DNA of 64,000 bases from Paracoccus acridae. Lineage in GTDB: Bacteria; Pseudomonadota; Alphaproteobacteria; Rhodobacterales; Rhodobacteraceae. Both the position numbers and the translations under genes were made by a program. The stretch covers positions 62,001 to 126,000 of the forward strand of contig NZ_BMIV01000003.1 in assembly GCF_014642735.1 (NCBI RefSeq), in the 5' to 3' direction. The notes beneath the pieces are model-generated. The model had not been told where the DNA came from, made no database searches, and was given only the letters and a program-made list of their open reading frames with translations. Positions 1-8,334 of the stretch are shown piece after piece; the first letter of the stretch is position 1, and every line of letters starts with the position of its first letter.

Positions 1-513
1 TGGGCCGCGCCCTATCTGGAACGCGTCTTCGAGGCCGATGCCGTGCTGATCGGCCGGGCGACGCTGGCGATGGGTCTGGCGATGATCGCGGGCAATTTCC
101 TGGTGGCCCCGGCCGTGCGGCTGGTGGGCAGCCTGCGCCGGACGGTGCTGATCTTCACGGGCTGCACGCTGGCGGTGATGGGGTTCCTGGTCATGAACCC
201 CGATCCGGGGCTGGCGGCGGCGGTCGTGCTGCTGGCGCTGATCGGCCTGTCGGGCGCCGGCTATGTGCTGCTGATGGCGCATGGGCGGTCATTTTTGCCC
301 GATCACCTAGTGGGGCGGGGGGTGACCTTCCTCAACATGATCTCCATCGGCGGCGTCGGCGTGATGCAGTTTGCCTCGCGCCCGGTGTTCCAGGCGGCCG
401 CCGCGGCCTATGCCCCGCCGCAGGCCTTCGCCATGCTGTTCGGGTTCTTCCTGATCCCGCTTGCCATCGGCTTCGCCCTGTATTTCCTGACGCCCGAGGC
501 CCGGAATGCCTGA
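1..513 (+). CDS. MFS transporter, C-terminal part (5' end outside window)
   Basis: The reading frame is open from base 1, so only the last 170 residues or so are visible. They are almost entirely hydrophobic, with about four to five membrane spans separated by short charged loops, including a GSLRRT loop typical of the cytoplasmic side of major facilitator proteins. The final helix ends in LTPEARNA. The substrate cannot be read from this fragment. The stop overlaps the start of the next gene by 8 bases, so the two are probably co-transcribed. MFS is inferred from helix pattern and composition rather than a diagnostic motif. Confidence 0.7.
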   Translation, partial: WAAPYLERVFEADAVLIGRATLAMGLAMIAGNFLVAPAVRLVGSLRRTVLIFTGCTLAVMGFLVMNPDPGLAAAVVLLALIGLSGAGYVLLMAHGRSFLPDHLVGRGVTFLNMISIGGVGVMQFASRPVFQAAAAAYAPPQAFAMLFGFFLIPLAIGFALYFLTPEARNA

Positions 514-1555
514 ATCGCCGGCCGACCCGCTGGTCATCGCCCCCAACCTCAAGCGCCGCCTGTCGGGCGTCACCGCGACCGTGGTCCGGCTGATCCCGGT
601 GCAGGCCCGCACCATCGCGATCCGCGCCACCGGCCCCGGCCTGCCGCCCGAGGTGCCGCATATCCCCCTGATCCGCGCGGCCCTGATGCCGCGCGACCGC
701 TGGCGGGTCTGGCACGCGCGGCGCAACACGGAAATGGCGCTTGGCCTGATCCTGCGGCACCTGCTGCGGCGCAAGTACCGGCTGCTGTTCACATCCGCCG
801 CGCAGCGCCGCCATACGGGATTCACCAAATGGCTGATCCGCCAACAGGACGCGCTTGTCGCGACATCGGACAAGGCGGCCCGCTATCTGGACCGGCCCGC
901 GACGGTGGTGATGCACGGCGTTGATACCGACATTTTCCAACCACCCGCCGACAAGGCGACGCTGCGGCGCGAACTCGGCCTTGACCCCGATGCGGTGCTG
1001 ATCGGCTGCTTCGGCCGGGTGCGCGCGCAGAAGGGCGTGGATCTTCTGGTCCGCGCGGGGCTGCGGCTGCTGCCGGACCGCCCGCGCGTGCAGATCGTCT
1101 TCACCGGACGCATCACGCCCGACAACCGCGCCTTCGCCGACGAATTGCTGGAGGAAATCCGGTCAGCAGGTCTGGAAGACCGCATCCGCTTCCTGGGCGA
1201 ACTTCCCTGGGACCAGGTGGTGCGCCATTATCAGGCGCTCGACCTGTTCGCGGCCCCCGCCCGGTGGGAGGGCTTCGGCCTGACGCCGCTGGAGGCGATG
1301 GCCTGCGGCGTGCCCGCGGTCGCGGCCCGCGTCGGCGCCTATGAAACGCTGATCCGCGACGGCGTCACCGGCAGCCTCGTGCCGCCCGACGATCTGGATG
1401 CGCTGACCGAAGCCCTGCGCCACTGGCTGGACGATGACGCGGCCCGCGCCGCCGCAGGACGCGCGGCCCGCGACCACGTCGCCACCAACCACGCCATCGA
1501 AGGCGAGGCCCGCGCCTTGGTCGAAATCTACAACGAGTTGCTGGCCCGGCCATGA
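506..1555 (+). CDS. lpcC: LpcC-like GT4 glycosyltransferase (LPS core mannosyltransferase)
   Basis: This 349-residue protein is a GT-B fold transferase that would add a sugar, probably mannose, to the inner core of lipopolysaccharide at the cytoplasmic face of the inner membrane. The N-terminal stretches APNLKRRLSGVT (12-23), WHARRN (69-74) and LLFTSAAQ (93-100) match my memory of rhizobial LpcC. The C-terminal half carries the GT4 nucleotide-sugar signature with E255 and E263 (E-x7-E, in EGFGLTPLE) and a GRVRAQKG loop near residue 170. The start overlaps the preceding MFS gene, and the stop overlaps the next glycosyltransferase at ATGA. Donor specificity is inferred from family resemblance. 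Confidence 0.8.
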   Translation: MPESPADPLVIAPNLKRRLSGVTATVVRLIPVQARTIAIRATGPGLPPEVPHIPLIRAALMPRDRWRVWHARRNTEMALGLILRHLLRRKYRLLFTSAAQRRHTGFTKWLIRQQDALVATSDKAARYLDRPATVVMHGVDTDIFQPPADKATLRRELGLDPDAVLIGCFGRVRAQKGVDLLVRAGLRLLPDRPRVQIVFTGRITPDNRAFADELLEEIRSAGLEDRIRFLGELPWDQVVRHYQALDLFAAPARWEGFGLTPLEAMACGVPAVAARVGAYETLIRDGVTGSLVPPDDLDALTEALRHWLDDDAARAAAGRAARDHVATNHAIEGEARALVEIYNELLARP

Positions 1556-2166
1556 ACAAGCTGTCCTTCTATTCCGCCCGCCTGATGCGCGATGAAACCG
1601 CGCTGCAGTCCCTGTCCGTCCCGCAAGGCAACCTGCTGGCGGACCTGGAAGGCAAACGCGTCGCGCTGATCGGCAATGCTCGGTCTCTGGCGCAAACCCG
1701 TCACGGCGCGGCCATCGACGCCGCCGACCTGGTGATCCGCATCAACCGGGCGCCGATGCCCAGCCCCGACAGCCACGGCACCCGCACCAACTGGCTGGCC
1801 CTGGCGGTCCGCCTGGCCGACGAGGATCGCGACCGCCTGAACCCGTCGCGTCTGTTGTGGATGTCGCCCAAGCGCAAGCGGCTGGGCTGGCGGGTCGCCA
1901 GCAGCTCCGGTTTCTATCTGCATCCCCTGCCCGACTATCACGCGCTGAAGGACCGCCTTGCCGCGCCGCCGACCACCGGGGCGATGCTGATCGACCTGCT
2001 GCTGCGGTCGCCGCTGGCAAGCCTGACCCTTTACGGCTTCGATTTCTTCGCCAGCCAAAGCCTGTCGGGCCGGCGCACCGCCGACCAGGTGCCCCACGAC
2101 TTCGGCGCCGAAGCCGCCTGGGTCGCGGATCTGCGCCGCAGCGATGCCCGCCTGAGCCTGGCCTAG
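1552..2166 (+). CDS. GT29-like (sialyltransferase-fold) glycosyltransferase
   Basis: The 204-residue protein has the layout of bacterial family 29 transferases. A nucleotide-binding motif VALIGNARSL lies at 37-46, RINRAP at 63-68, and a PPTTGAML stretch at 139-146 resembles sialylmotif S. It has no signal peptide or membrane span. The gene starts inside the stop of the lpcC-like gene (ATGA), so the pair is translationally coupled and likely acts on the same surface glycan, most simply the LPS core. Transfer of sialic acid specifically is not shown; many bacterial members have unknown donors. Its stop overlaps the convergent gene on the other strand by 4 bases. Confidence 0.7.
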   Translation: MNKLSFYSARLMRDETALQSLSVPQGNLLADLEGKRVALIGNARSLAQTRHGAAIDAADLVIRINRAPMPSPDSHGTRTNWLALAVRLADEDRDRLNPSRLLWMSPKRKRLGWRVASSSGFYLHPLPDYHALKDRLAAPPTTGAMLIDLLLRSPLASLTLYGFDFFASQSLSGRRTADQVPHDFGAEAAWVADLRRSDARLSLA

Positions 2167-2633
2167 AGAAACCCGATCCAGCGGCCCGCCAGCAGCACCG
2201 ACAGCCACAGCGCCGCCGAGATCGCGGCCAGCACCCGCGTGGCCCTGTCGGCGACCCCGGTGACCACGACCCTTTGCCAGCCCAGACGGTGCAGCAGGGC
2301 GACATTGCCAAGCGCCGCCGCCAGCAGCACCAGCTTCCACCGGAAGGCAGCATTGTCCAGGTATTCGGTCGCGCCGACCGACCACAGGCAGAACCCCGTC
2401 AGCACCGCCAGCCCCAGCCCCGCGCCCGCCATGCGCGACAGGAAGGGGCCGATCACGGCCAGGGACGGCCCGCGCAGCACGCCCAGGATCCGCAGATCCA
2501 GCGGCAGGATCGCGCCCAGCAGCAGCCCGATCCCCAGGATATGCGTGGCGTTCAGGACCATGTACAGGGTGCCCGACCCGCGCAGCACCCGCGCCAGGCT
2601 CGACGCCTCGATCCAGGCCGCAAGCTCCACCAC
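2163..2633 (-). CDS. Small integral membrane protein (DUF2214/DUF6644-like)
   Basis: A 156-residue protein with four predicted membrane helices, roughly residues 24-45, 62-85, 96-115 and 133-153. The amphipathic N-terminus contains WIEASSLARVLRGSG, which resembles small uncharacterised membrane families (DUF2214/DUF6644). Conserved-looking histidines include H31 in NATHILGIG. It lies 3 bases downstream of the periplasmic protein gene at 2637-3020 on the same strand, so the two form a tight pair. No function can be assigned. The converging GT29-like gene overlaps its stop by 4 bases. Confidence 0.65.
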   Translation of the reverse strand: MVELAAWIEASSLARVLRGSGTLYMVLNATHILGIGLLLGAILPLDLRILGVLRGPSLAVIGPFLSRMAGAGLGLAVLTGFCLWSVGATEYLDNAAFRWKLVLLAAALGNVALLHRLGWQRVVVTGVADRATRVLAAISAALWLSVLLAGRWIGFL

Positions 2634-2636
2634 CCG

Positions 2637-3020
2637 TCAGTCGGGCCGGATGCGTTCGGGATACATGTCATAGTTCCGGCCGTCGATGACGATGCGGACG
2701 GCCTTGATATGCGCCTCGGCCCGGTCGCGGTCGCGGTTGCCGATCACGGTGACGGCGTCGCCCACGGCGGCGGTGTCCGGCCCGAAGCCCGACCGCGTGG
2801 TCCGGCCCGGATTGCCCAGTTCGACGAACCAGACCGTGCCATCGGCCGCCCTGACCCGAAGGCTGGGATGGGGCGGCGCCATCGAGATGTCCTCGATCAC
2901 GCCTTCCAGGCGCGACTGCTCGGCCTCGGCCCAGGACCAGCCGTGATGGGCCAGGGCGGGGGGCGCCACAGGGGCCAGGACCGCAAGGGCCAGAAGCGCG
3001 GGGCGAAGGATGCTGAACAT
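2637..3020 (-). CDS. Exported DUF6152-like protein
   Basis: The ATG at 3020 is chosen because it opens a clean signal peptide (MFSILRPALLALAVLAPVAP, then PALAHHG) and has a purine-rich ribosome site (GGGAAAGG) upstream; an in-frame extension to 3158 would bury the signal. The mature protein is about 105 residues, begins with HHGW after cleavage at ALA-HH, and looks like an all-beta OB-like domain with a GDAVTVIGNRDRD segment. This matches the uncharacterised periplasmic DUF6152 family as I remember it. It forms a pair with the membrane protein just downstream. Function unknown; the N-terminal histidines could bind metal, which is speculation. Confidence 0.7.
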   Translation of the reverse strand: MFSILRPALLALAVLAPVAPPALAHHGWSWAEAEQSRLEGVIEDISMAPPHPSLRVRAADGTVWFVELGNPGRTTRSGFGPDTAAVGDAVTVIGNRDRDRAEAHIKAVRIVIDGRNYDMYPERIRPD

Positions 3021-3187
3021 GGGCCGGCCTTTCCCGTTTGGTTCGGTCAAGGATAGCGCGCCCGGCCCGGCCGGCGGATGACATTGGCGTGACCCATGCG
3101 CCGGTCGGGTGGCCGGGCCTTTCCCCTTCCCTTGCACCCCCCCATGCGCTAAACGCACCCGACCGCCAGAAAAGGAGTCCCAAGGAG

Positions 3188-4210
3188 ATGGGGTACAAAG
3201 TCGTCGTCGCCGGCGCCACGGGGAATGTGGGCCGCGAAATGCTGAACATCCTGGAAGAACGCATGTTCCCGGTGGATGAGATTGCCGTGCTGGCCTCGCG
3301 CCGGTCGCAGGGCACCGAAGTCAGCTTCGGCGACAAGACCCTCAAGGTGAAGGACATCGAGCAGTTCGACTTCACCGGCTGGGACCTCGCGCTGTTCGCG
3401 ATCGGATCGGACGCGACCAAGATCCACGCCCCCCGCGCCGCCCAGGCCGGCTGCGTGGTGATCGACAACTCGTCGCTCTATCGCTACGACCCGCAGATCC
3501 CGCTGATCGTGCCCGAGGTGAACCCCGAGGCGATCCACGACTACAAGAACAAGATGATCATCGCGAACCCCAACTGCTCGACCGCGCAGATGGTGGTGGC
3601 GCTGAAGCCGCTGCATGACCGTGCGCGCATCAAGCGCGTGGTGGTTTCGACCTATCAGTCGGTGTCGGGCGCCGGCAAGGACGGCATGGACGAGCTGTGG
3701 GACCAGACCAAGGGCATGTATGTGCCGGGTCAGGAAAAAGAGCCCAAGAAGTTCCAGAAGCAGATCGCCTTCAACGTGATCCCGCAGATCGACGTCTTCC
3801 TGGACAGCGGCGACACCAAGGAAGAATGGAAGATGGCGGCCGAGACGAAGAAGATCCTCGACCCCGCGATCAAGGTCACCGCGACCTGCGTGCGCGTCCC
3901 GGTCTTTGTCGGCCATTCGGAGTCCATCAACATCGAGTTCGAGGATTTCCTGGACGAGGACGAGGCCCGCGACATCCTGCGCGAGGCGCCGGGCATCCTG
4001 GTCGTGGACAAGCGTGAACCCGGCGGATACACCACGCCGGTCGAATGCGTGGGCGATTTCGCCACCTTCGTCAGCCGCATCCGCCAGGACGTGACCGTCG
4101 AAAACGGCCTGAACCTGTGGTGCGTCAGCGACAACCTGCGCAAGGGCGCGGCGCTGAACGCGGTGCAGATCGCCGAACTGCTGGGCAATCGCGTCCTGAA
4201 GAAGGGCTGA
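3188..4210 (+). CDS. asd: Aspartate-semialdehyde dehydrogenase
   Basis: This cytosolic enzyme reduces aspartyl phosphate to aspartate semialdehyde with NADPH, the branch point to lysine/diaminopimelate, threonine and methionine. The 340-residue length is normal for the family. GATGNVG (9-15) is the dinucleotide-binding loop, NPNCST holds the catalytic cysteine C130, and RVPVFVGHSES contains the active-site histidine. The ATG at 3188 follows AAGGAG sites at 3173-3187 and gives the canonical N-terminus; an upstream in-frame extension to 3038 is not family-like. The dapD gene of the same pathway lies 12 kb away. A DedA gene follows after 4 bases. Confidence 0.97.
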   Translation: MGYKVVVAGATGNVGREMLNILEERMFPVDEIAVLASRRSQGTEVSFGDKTLKVKDIEQFDFTGWDLALFAIGSDATKIHAPRAAQAGCVVIDNSSLYRYDPQIPLIVPEVNPEAIHDYKNKMIIANPNCSTAQMVVALKPLHDRARIKRVVVSTYQSVSGAGKDGMDELWDQTKGMYVPGQEKEPKKFQKQIAFNVIPQIDVFLDSGDTKEEWKMAAETKKILDPAIKVTATCVRVPVFVGHSESINIEFEDFLDEDEARDILREAPGILVVDKREPGGYTTPVECVGDFATFVSRIRQDVTVENGLNLWCVSDNLRKGAALNAVQIAELLGNRVLKKG

Positions 4211-4214
4211 CCGG

Positions 4215-4814
4215 GTGTTCGACTGGATCGCGGCTTTCCTTGACAGCGGCGGGGCCCTGGCTATCGCCGCGCTGATGCTGCTGGAAAACGTCTTTCCGCC
4301 GATCCCGTCGGAACTGATCATGCCGCTTGCAGGCTTCAACGCCGCGCGCGGCGGCACGCCCTTGTGGCTGGCCATCCTGGCCGGGGGGCTGGGATCGCTG
4401 GCGGGGGCTTGGCTGTGGTACCTGGTCGGGCACGCCTTCGGGGCGCACCGGCTGCGCCGCCTGATCGCCAGCCACGGCCGCTGGCTGACCCTGACCCTGT
4501 CGGAATTCGAAGCGGCCGAGGGCTGGTTCAACCGTTACGGCCGGGCCATCGTCTTCTTCGGCCGCTTCGTCCCCACCGTGCGCACGCTGATCTCGATCCC
4601 CGCAGGGATCGAACGGATGCCGCAGGGGCAGTTCCTGCTGTTCACCGCGCTTGGCAGCTTCATCTGGTCGGGCGGGCTGGCGGTTGCCGGTTATCTGCTG
4701 GAAGACCAGTACGAAAATGTCGAACACTGGATCGATCCGCTGTCCACGGCGGTCGTGATCGGGATCATCGCGCTTTATCTGTGGCGCGTGATCCGCTGGA
4801 AGCCCGACGCCTGA
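4215..4814 (+). CDS. DedA family membrane protein
   Basis: A 199-residue polytopic protein of the DedA/VTT superfamily, whose members act in lipid-carrier recycling or membrane homeostasis. Visible family marks are a reentrant ENVFPPIPSE motif (residues 24-33), a conserved FFGRFVPTVRTLISIPAG segment in the middle, and a C-terminal helix ending in WRVIRW. The start is GTG at 4215, only 4 bases after the asd stop and without a strong ribosome site, so translation probably depends on asd. No specific substrate can be named. Confidence 0.9.
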   Translation: MFDWIAAFLDSGGALAIAALMLLENVFPPIPSELIMPLAGFNAARGGTPLWLAILAGGLGSLAGAWLWYLVGHAFGAHRLRRLIASHGRWLTLTLSEFEAAEGWFNRYGRAIVFFGRFVPTVRTLISIPAGIERMPQGQFLLFTALGSFIWSGGLAVAGYLLEDQYENVEHWIDPLSTAVVIGIIALYLWRVIRWKPDA

Positions 4815-4842
4815 GGGGCGCCGGGCATCCCTTTATCCCGGA

Positions 4843-5490
4843 TCAGACTTCCACCCAGCTGCGGCCGCCTTCGACGGCCTGGACCAGGGTGCCCTCGCTG
4901 ATGTCGTGGACAAGGCCGTGGATCGACATCTGGCCCGATTCGACCGCCGCCTTGACGAAGGGGAAGGTCATCAGGTTCTCGATTGACACCAGCACCGCCT
5001 CGCGTTCCAGGGCCGCGACCTGCTGGTCCTCGGGCAGGTCCTTCACCCGATCATAGCCGGGGCGCAGGACATCCATCCAGCGGCCCACGAAGCTGGTCTT
5101 CTCCTCAAGCTCGGGGGCGCGGCCCGAACACATGGCATGACAGCCCGCGACACCGCCGCAGCTGGTATGGCCCACGATGATCAGATGGGCCACCTTCAGC
5201 GCCTGCACCGCATATTCCACCGCGGCCGAGGTGCCGTGCTGCAGCCCGTCCGGCGCATAGGGCGGCACCAGGTTGGCGATGTTGCGGTGGATGAAGAATT
5301 CGCCCGAATCCGCGCCGAAGATGCTGGTGACATGGACGCGGCTGTCGCAGCAGGAGATCACCATGGCGCGCGGACGCTGTCCATCGGTCGCCAGACGGCG
5401 ATACCAGGCGCTGTTTTCGGAATAGGACGTGGCCCGCCAGCCGTGGAAACGGCCAACCAGATAGTGCGGCAGGGGGCGGATGTTGTGCAT
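4843..5490 (-). CDS. Beta-class carbonic anhydrase
   Basis: This 215-residue zinc enzyme interconverts CO2 and bicarbonate in the cytosol. The two zinc-ligand motifs are intact: CCDSR with C47, D49 and R51, and HTSCGG with H108 and C111. The segment HRNIANLVPPY is the usual beta-class active-site loop. A supply of CO2/bicarbonate fits an organism with the RuBisCO operon found at 33-42 kb, and also carB, which needs bicarbonate, but the gene is not adjacent to either. It is transcribed alone on the minus strand, convergent with the DedA gene. Confidence 0.95.
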   Translation of the reverse strand: MHNIRPLPHYLVGRFHGWRATSYSENSAWYRRLATDGQRPRAMVISCCDSRVHVTSIFGADSGEFFIHRNIANLVPPYAPDGLQHGTSAAVEYAVQALKVAHLIIVGHTSCGGVAGCHAMCSGRAPELEEKTSFVGRWMDVLRPGYDRVKDLPEDQQVAALEREAVLVSIENLMTFPFVKAAVESGQMSIHGLVHDISEGTLVQAVEGGRSWVEV

Positions 5491-5617
5491 GTCTCACCTC
5501 TCTTGTCACGCTGCTTGATAGGCGGGGATTGAAACAAATTCGAGAGGTTTCTTTTGCCGCCATCAAGCCTTTCTTCATGGCAAGGCCCCATGTTGCGGGG
5601 ACCGGACGTGCAAGAAG

Positions 5618-6010
5618 ATGAAGGTAAGGCAGATGGCACAAATCATGGCGTTGGCCGTATCGGAACCCGTTCGGGTCGATTCCCGGCGCGTCGGCGACAT
5701 CGTCACCGAACTGGGCGAAACGGCGGCCCAGAATGTCATCGGCCTGGCGCTTGAACAACTGGCGGGCGCGCTGACTGCGGCCGACCGTGCAGTCAGCGCG
5801 GAAGACCTGCCCGAGATCGCGCGCCAGTCGGACCTGCTGGCCCGGCTTGCCTGGCAGATCGGGCTGTTGTCGCTGGCAGGCGTGGCCATGGACCTGGGCG
5901 GCTGCGCGGAACGGCGCGACCCCATCGCCCTGCCCGCCGTCCATGCCCGGCTGATGCGGGTCGGCAACCGGTCCCTGACGGCCATCTGGGACAGGTCCGG
6001 GCTTGGCTAG
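5618..6010 (+). CDS. Hypothetical helical protein
   Basis: I do not recognise this 130-residue protein. It is alanine- and leucine-rich, has no signal peptide, and is predicted to be a bundle of four to five helices; two cysteine-free helical blocks (about 20-60 and 65-90) are followed by a GGCAERRDP loop and a C-terminal helix. The ATG at 5618 is used; a second in-frame ATG at 5633 with AAGG upstream is equally possible. It lies divergently from the carbonic anhydrase and directly before the aminopeptidase gene. The size and helicity recall histidine-phosphotransfer domains, but no phosphoacceptor histidine motif is evident. Confidence 0.5.
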   Translation: MKVRQMAQIMALAVSEPVRVDSRRVGDIVTELGETAAQNVIGLALEQLAGALTAADRAVSAEDLPEIARQSDLLARLAWQIGLLSLAGVAMDLGGCAERRDPIALPAVHARLMRVGNRSLTAIWDRSGLG

Positions 6011-6045
6011 GCTTGCGGGCCGGGGCGCAGGTTGTAATGTCGCGC

Positions 6046-6085
6046 CCGACAGACAAGGCCCGACAGACAAGGCCGACAGACAAGG
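6046..6085 (+). repeat. Three tandem copies of a 13-bp unit at the pepA-like gene's ribosome site
   Basis: The unit CCGACAGACAAGG occurs at 6046-6058, 6060-6072 and 6073-6085, so the spacing is 14 and then 13 bases. The AAGG ending the last copy sits 8 bases before the ATG at 6094 and is the most likely ribosome-binding site, so the Shine-Dalgarno sequence is itself part of the repeat. Confidence 0.9.
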
Positions 6086-6093
6086 ATTGTCTC

Positions 6094-7470
6094 ATGCTCC
6101 CAGATTTCGCCCCCGAATCCGCCGACGCCCTGCCGCTGTGGGCCGTCTGGAAGGGCGATCCGCTGGCGGACCAGGCCGGACCCTGGCCCGCCTCGGCCGG
6201 GTTTTCGGCGAAGCTGGGGGAAATCTGCCTGCTGCCCAATGCCTCGGGCGGGCTGGCGGGCGCCTTCCTGGGGCTGGGCGACCGGACCCGGGCAAACCGC
6301 ACCCGTTTCGCGCTGGCCCATGCCACGGCCCTGCCGCCCGGCATCTGGCGCCCCGCCTTGCCCGAAGGACTGGACCCGGACGAGGCTGCCCTGGCGCTGC
6401 TGCTGGGACAGTACCGCTTCACCCGCTACAAGGGGGCGGCCCAGGACGGGCCGCAATTCATTTGCCCCGAAGGCGTCGATGCCGCCCGGATCCGCGCCCA
6501 GGCGGCCGGAGAGTTTCTGACGCGCGACCTGATCAACACCCCCGCCAACGACATGGGGCCGGACGATCTGGAAGCCGCGGCCCGCGCCCTGGCGGCTGAG
6601 GTCGGCGCATCCGTGACGGTCACGGCCGGCCCGGACCTGCTGGACGCGAACCTGCCGATGATCCACGCGGTCGGGCGCGCCGCCGAACAGGCCCCGCGCC
6701 TGATCGACATCCGCCTGGGCAACAACGGGCCGCGCCTGACGGTCGTGGGCAAGGGCGTGTGTTTCGACACTGGCGGGCTGGACATCAAGCCCTCGGCCTC
6801 GATGCTGCTGATGAAGAAGGACATGGGCGGGGCGGCGACCGCGCTTGGTCTGCTGAAGATGCTGGCGCTGACCGGCGCGGCCGACCGGATGCGGATCCGC
6901 GTCCTGCTGCCGGTGGTGGAGAACAGCGTTTCGGCGGCGTCCTTCCGCCCCGGCGACGTGCTGACCAGCCGCAAGGGCCTGACGGTCGAGGTGAACAACA
7001 CCGATGCCGAAGGCCGCCTGATCCTGGCCGATGCGCTGACGCTGGGTGCCGAGGAATCGCCCGACCTGATGATCTCGCTGGCGACGCTGACGGGGGCGGC
7101 GCGGGTGGCGCTTGGCCCCGACCTGCCGCCCTTCTATTGCGACGACGATGCGACCGCCGATGCGCTGTCCCGCGCCGCGATGGCCGTGCGCGATCCCCTC
7201 TGGCGGATGCCCTTCTGGGATGGCTACGAATCGCAGATCGAGCCGCCGATCGCGGATCTGGACAACGCGCCCTCGGGCGGGATGGCGGGATCGGTCACGG
7301 CGGCGCTGTTCCTGCGCCGCTTTGCCCAAGGATGCGGGCGCTACGTCCACATGGACATCTATGGCTGGCAGCCGGTGCTGGCCCCAGGTCGCCCCAAGGG
7401 CGGCGTGGGCCAGGGGGCGCGGGCGATCCTCGCCGCGCTGCCGCAGATCCTGCCCGCGGACGCATCATGA
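6094..7470 (+). CDS. M17 family leucyl aminopeptidase
   Basis: A 458-residue cytosolic dimetal aminopeptidase that trims N-terminal residues from peptides. The C-terminal catalytic domain shows GKGVCFDTGG (219-228), the metal-binding lysine/aspartate region LMKKDMGG (239-246) and the M17 signature NTDAEGRLI (302-310). The N-terminal 140 residues are less conserved, as usual for the family. The ATG at 6094 is preceded by an AAGG site in the third copy of a short tandem repeat. The stop overlaps the start of the NlpC/P60 gene, so peptide trimming and cell-wall peptide hydrolysis are co-expressed. The protein is closer to the short PepA-like group than to E. coli PepA. Confidence 0.92.
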   Translation: MLPDFAPESADALPLWAVWKGDPLADQAGPWPASAGFSAKLGEICLLPNASGGLAGAFLGLGDRTRANRTRFALAHATALPPGIWRPALPEGLDPDEAALALLLGQYRFTRYKGAAQDGPQFICPEGVDAARIRAQAAGEFLTRDLINTPANDMGPDDLEAAARALAAEVGASVTVTAGPDLLDANLPMIHAVGRAAEQAPRLIDIRLGNNGPRLTVVGKGVCFDTGGLDIKPSASMLLMKKDMGGAATALGLLKMLALTGAADRMRIRVLLPVVENSVSAASFRPGDVLTSRKGLTVEVNNTDAEGRLILADALTLGAEESPDLMISLATLTGAARVALGPDLPPFYCDDDATADALSRAAMAVRDPLWRMPFWDGYESQIEPPIADLDNAPSGGMAGSVTAALFLRRFAQGCGRYVHMDIYGWQPVLAPGRPKGGVGQGARAILAALPQILPADAS

Positions 7471-8309
7471 CGCTGGACCGGCGCCTGACCCCCGCCACGG
7501 ATCGCGTCGCCCTGGAAAGCCTGGCGGGCGTGATCGAACGTCCCGCCTATACCCCCGGCCATCCCGCGCGGCTGACGGTGCCTCTGGCCGATCTGATGAC
7601 CGCGCCGGACGGCCGCCGCGACCGGCAGGTCAATTTCGGCGCCGACGTGACGGTGATCGAGACGCGCGGCGACTGGTGCTTCGTTCAGGCCGCGCTTGAC
7701 GGCTATTGCGGCTGGTTGCCCGCCGCCGCACTGGGCACGGATCTGCCACCCATCACCCACCGGGTGACGGCGCCCGCGACGCATGTCTATCCCGCGCCCG
7801 ACATGAAGCAGCGAGAGACCGCCAGCCTGTCGATCGGCGCCCGCCTGTCTGTCGCGGGGATCGAGGGGCGGTTCGCCCGGCTGGCGACCGGCGGCTTCGT
7901 TCCCGTCCAGCATGTCGGCGACCGACCCGCACCGGATCCGGTGCCCGTCGCCGAAAGCCTGCTGGGAACCCCTTATCTGTGGGGCGGCAACAGCCGCTGG
8001 GGCATCGACTGTTCCGGGCTGGTCCAGGCCGCGCTGACCGCCTGCGACATTCCCTGCCCCGGCGACAGCGATCTGCAACGCGTGGCCTTTCCGGCCGTGG
8101 ACGACATCCGGCGCGGCGACCTGCTGTTCTGGCCGGGCCATGTGGCCCTGGCGATGGGACCGGACCGCATGATCCACGCGACGGCCTTTGCCATGGCCGT
8201 GATCGTCGAAGCCATCCCTGACGCGCTGGCGCGGATCGAGGCCGCGGGCGACGGTCCCTTCCTGGGCATCCGCCGCCCGGCTCTGGCGCAGCCTGCCGCT
8301 TTGGCCTAG
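7467..8309 (+). CDS. NlpC/P60 family cysteine peptidase (C40) with SH3-like domain
   Basis: A 280-residue protein with an N-terminal SH3b-like region (about 35-150) and a C-terminal NlpC/P60 domain. The catalytic cysteine is C182 in GIDCSGLV and the histidine is H225 in WPGHVAL, with H237 as a probable third residue. Members cleave D-glutamyl-meso-diaminopimelate bonds in murein peptides. No signal peptide is visible from the ATG at 7467, so it may act on recycled peptides in the cytosol, which would fit its coupling (overlap by 4 bases) to the aminopeptidase. The long upstream in-frame open stretch is antisense-type noise inside the aminopeptidase gene. Confidence 0.9.
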   Translation: MTLDRRLTPATDRVALESLAGVIERPAYTPGHPARLTVPLADLMTAPDGRRDRQVNFGADVTVIETRGDWCFVQAALDGYCGWLPAAALGTDLPPITHRVTAPATHVYPAPDMKQRETASLSIGARLSVAGIEGRFARLATGGFVPVQHVGDRPAPDPVPVAESLLGTPYLWGGNSRWGIDCSGLVQAALTACDIPCPGDSDLQRVAFPAVDDIRRGDLLFWPGHVALAMGPDRMIHATAFAMAVIVEAIPDALARIEAAGDGPFLGIRRPALAQPAALA

Positions 8310-8334
8310 ACCCCCGCCAAAGGAGGCCCGGCCC

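Noticed and set aside
4815..4842. CCGGG/CCCGG pair between the DedA and carbonic anhydrase genes
   Set aside because: The 5-bp stem is weak and lacks a T-run, so I do not call it a terminator.
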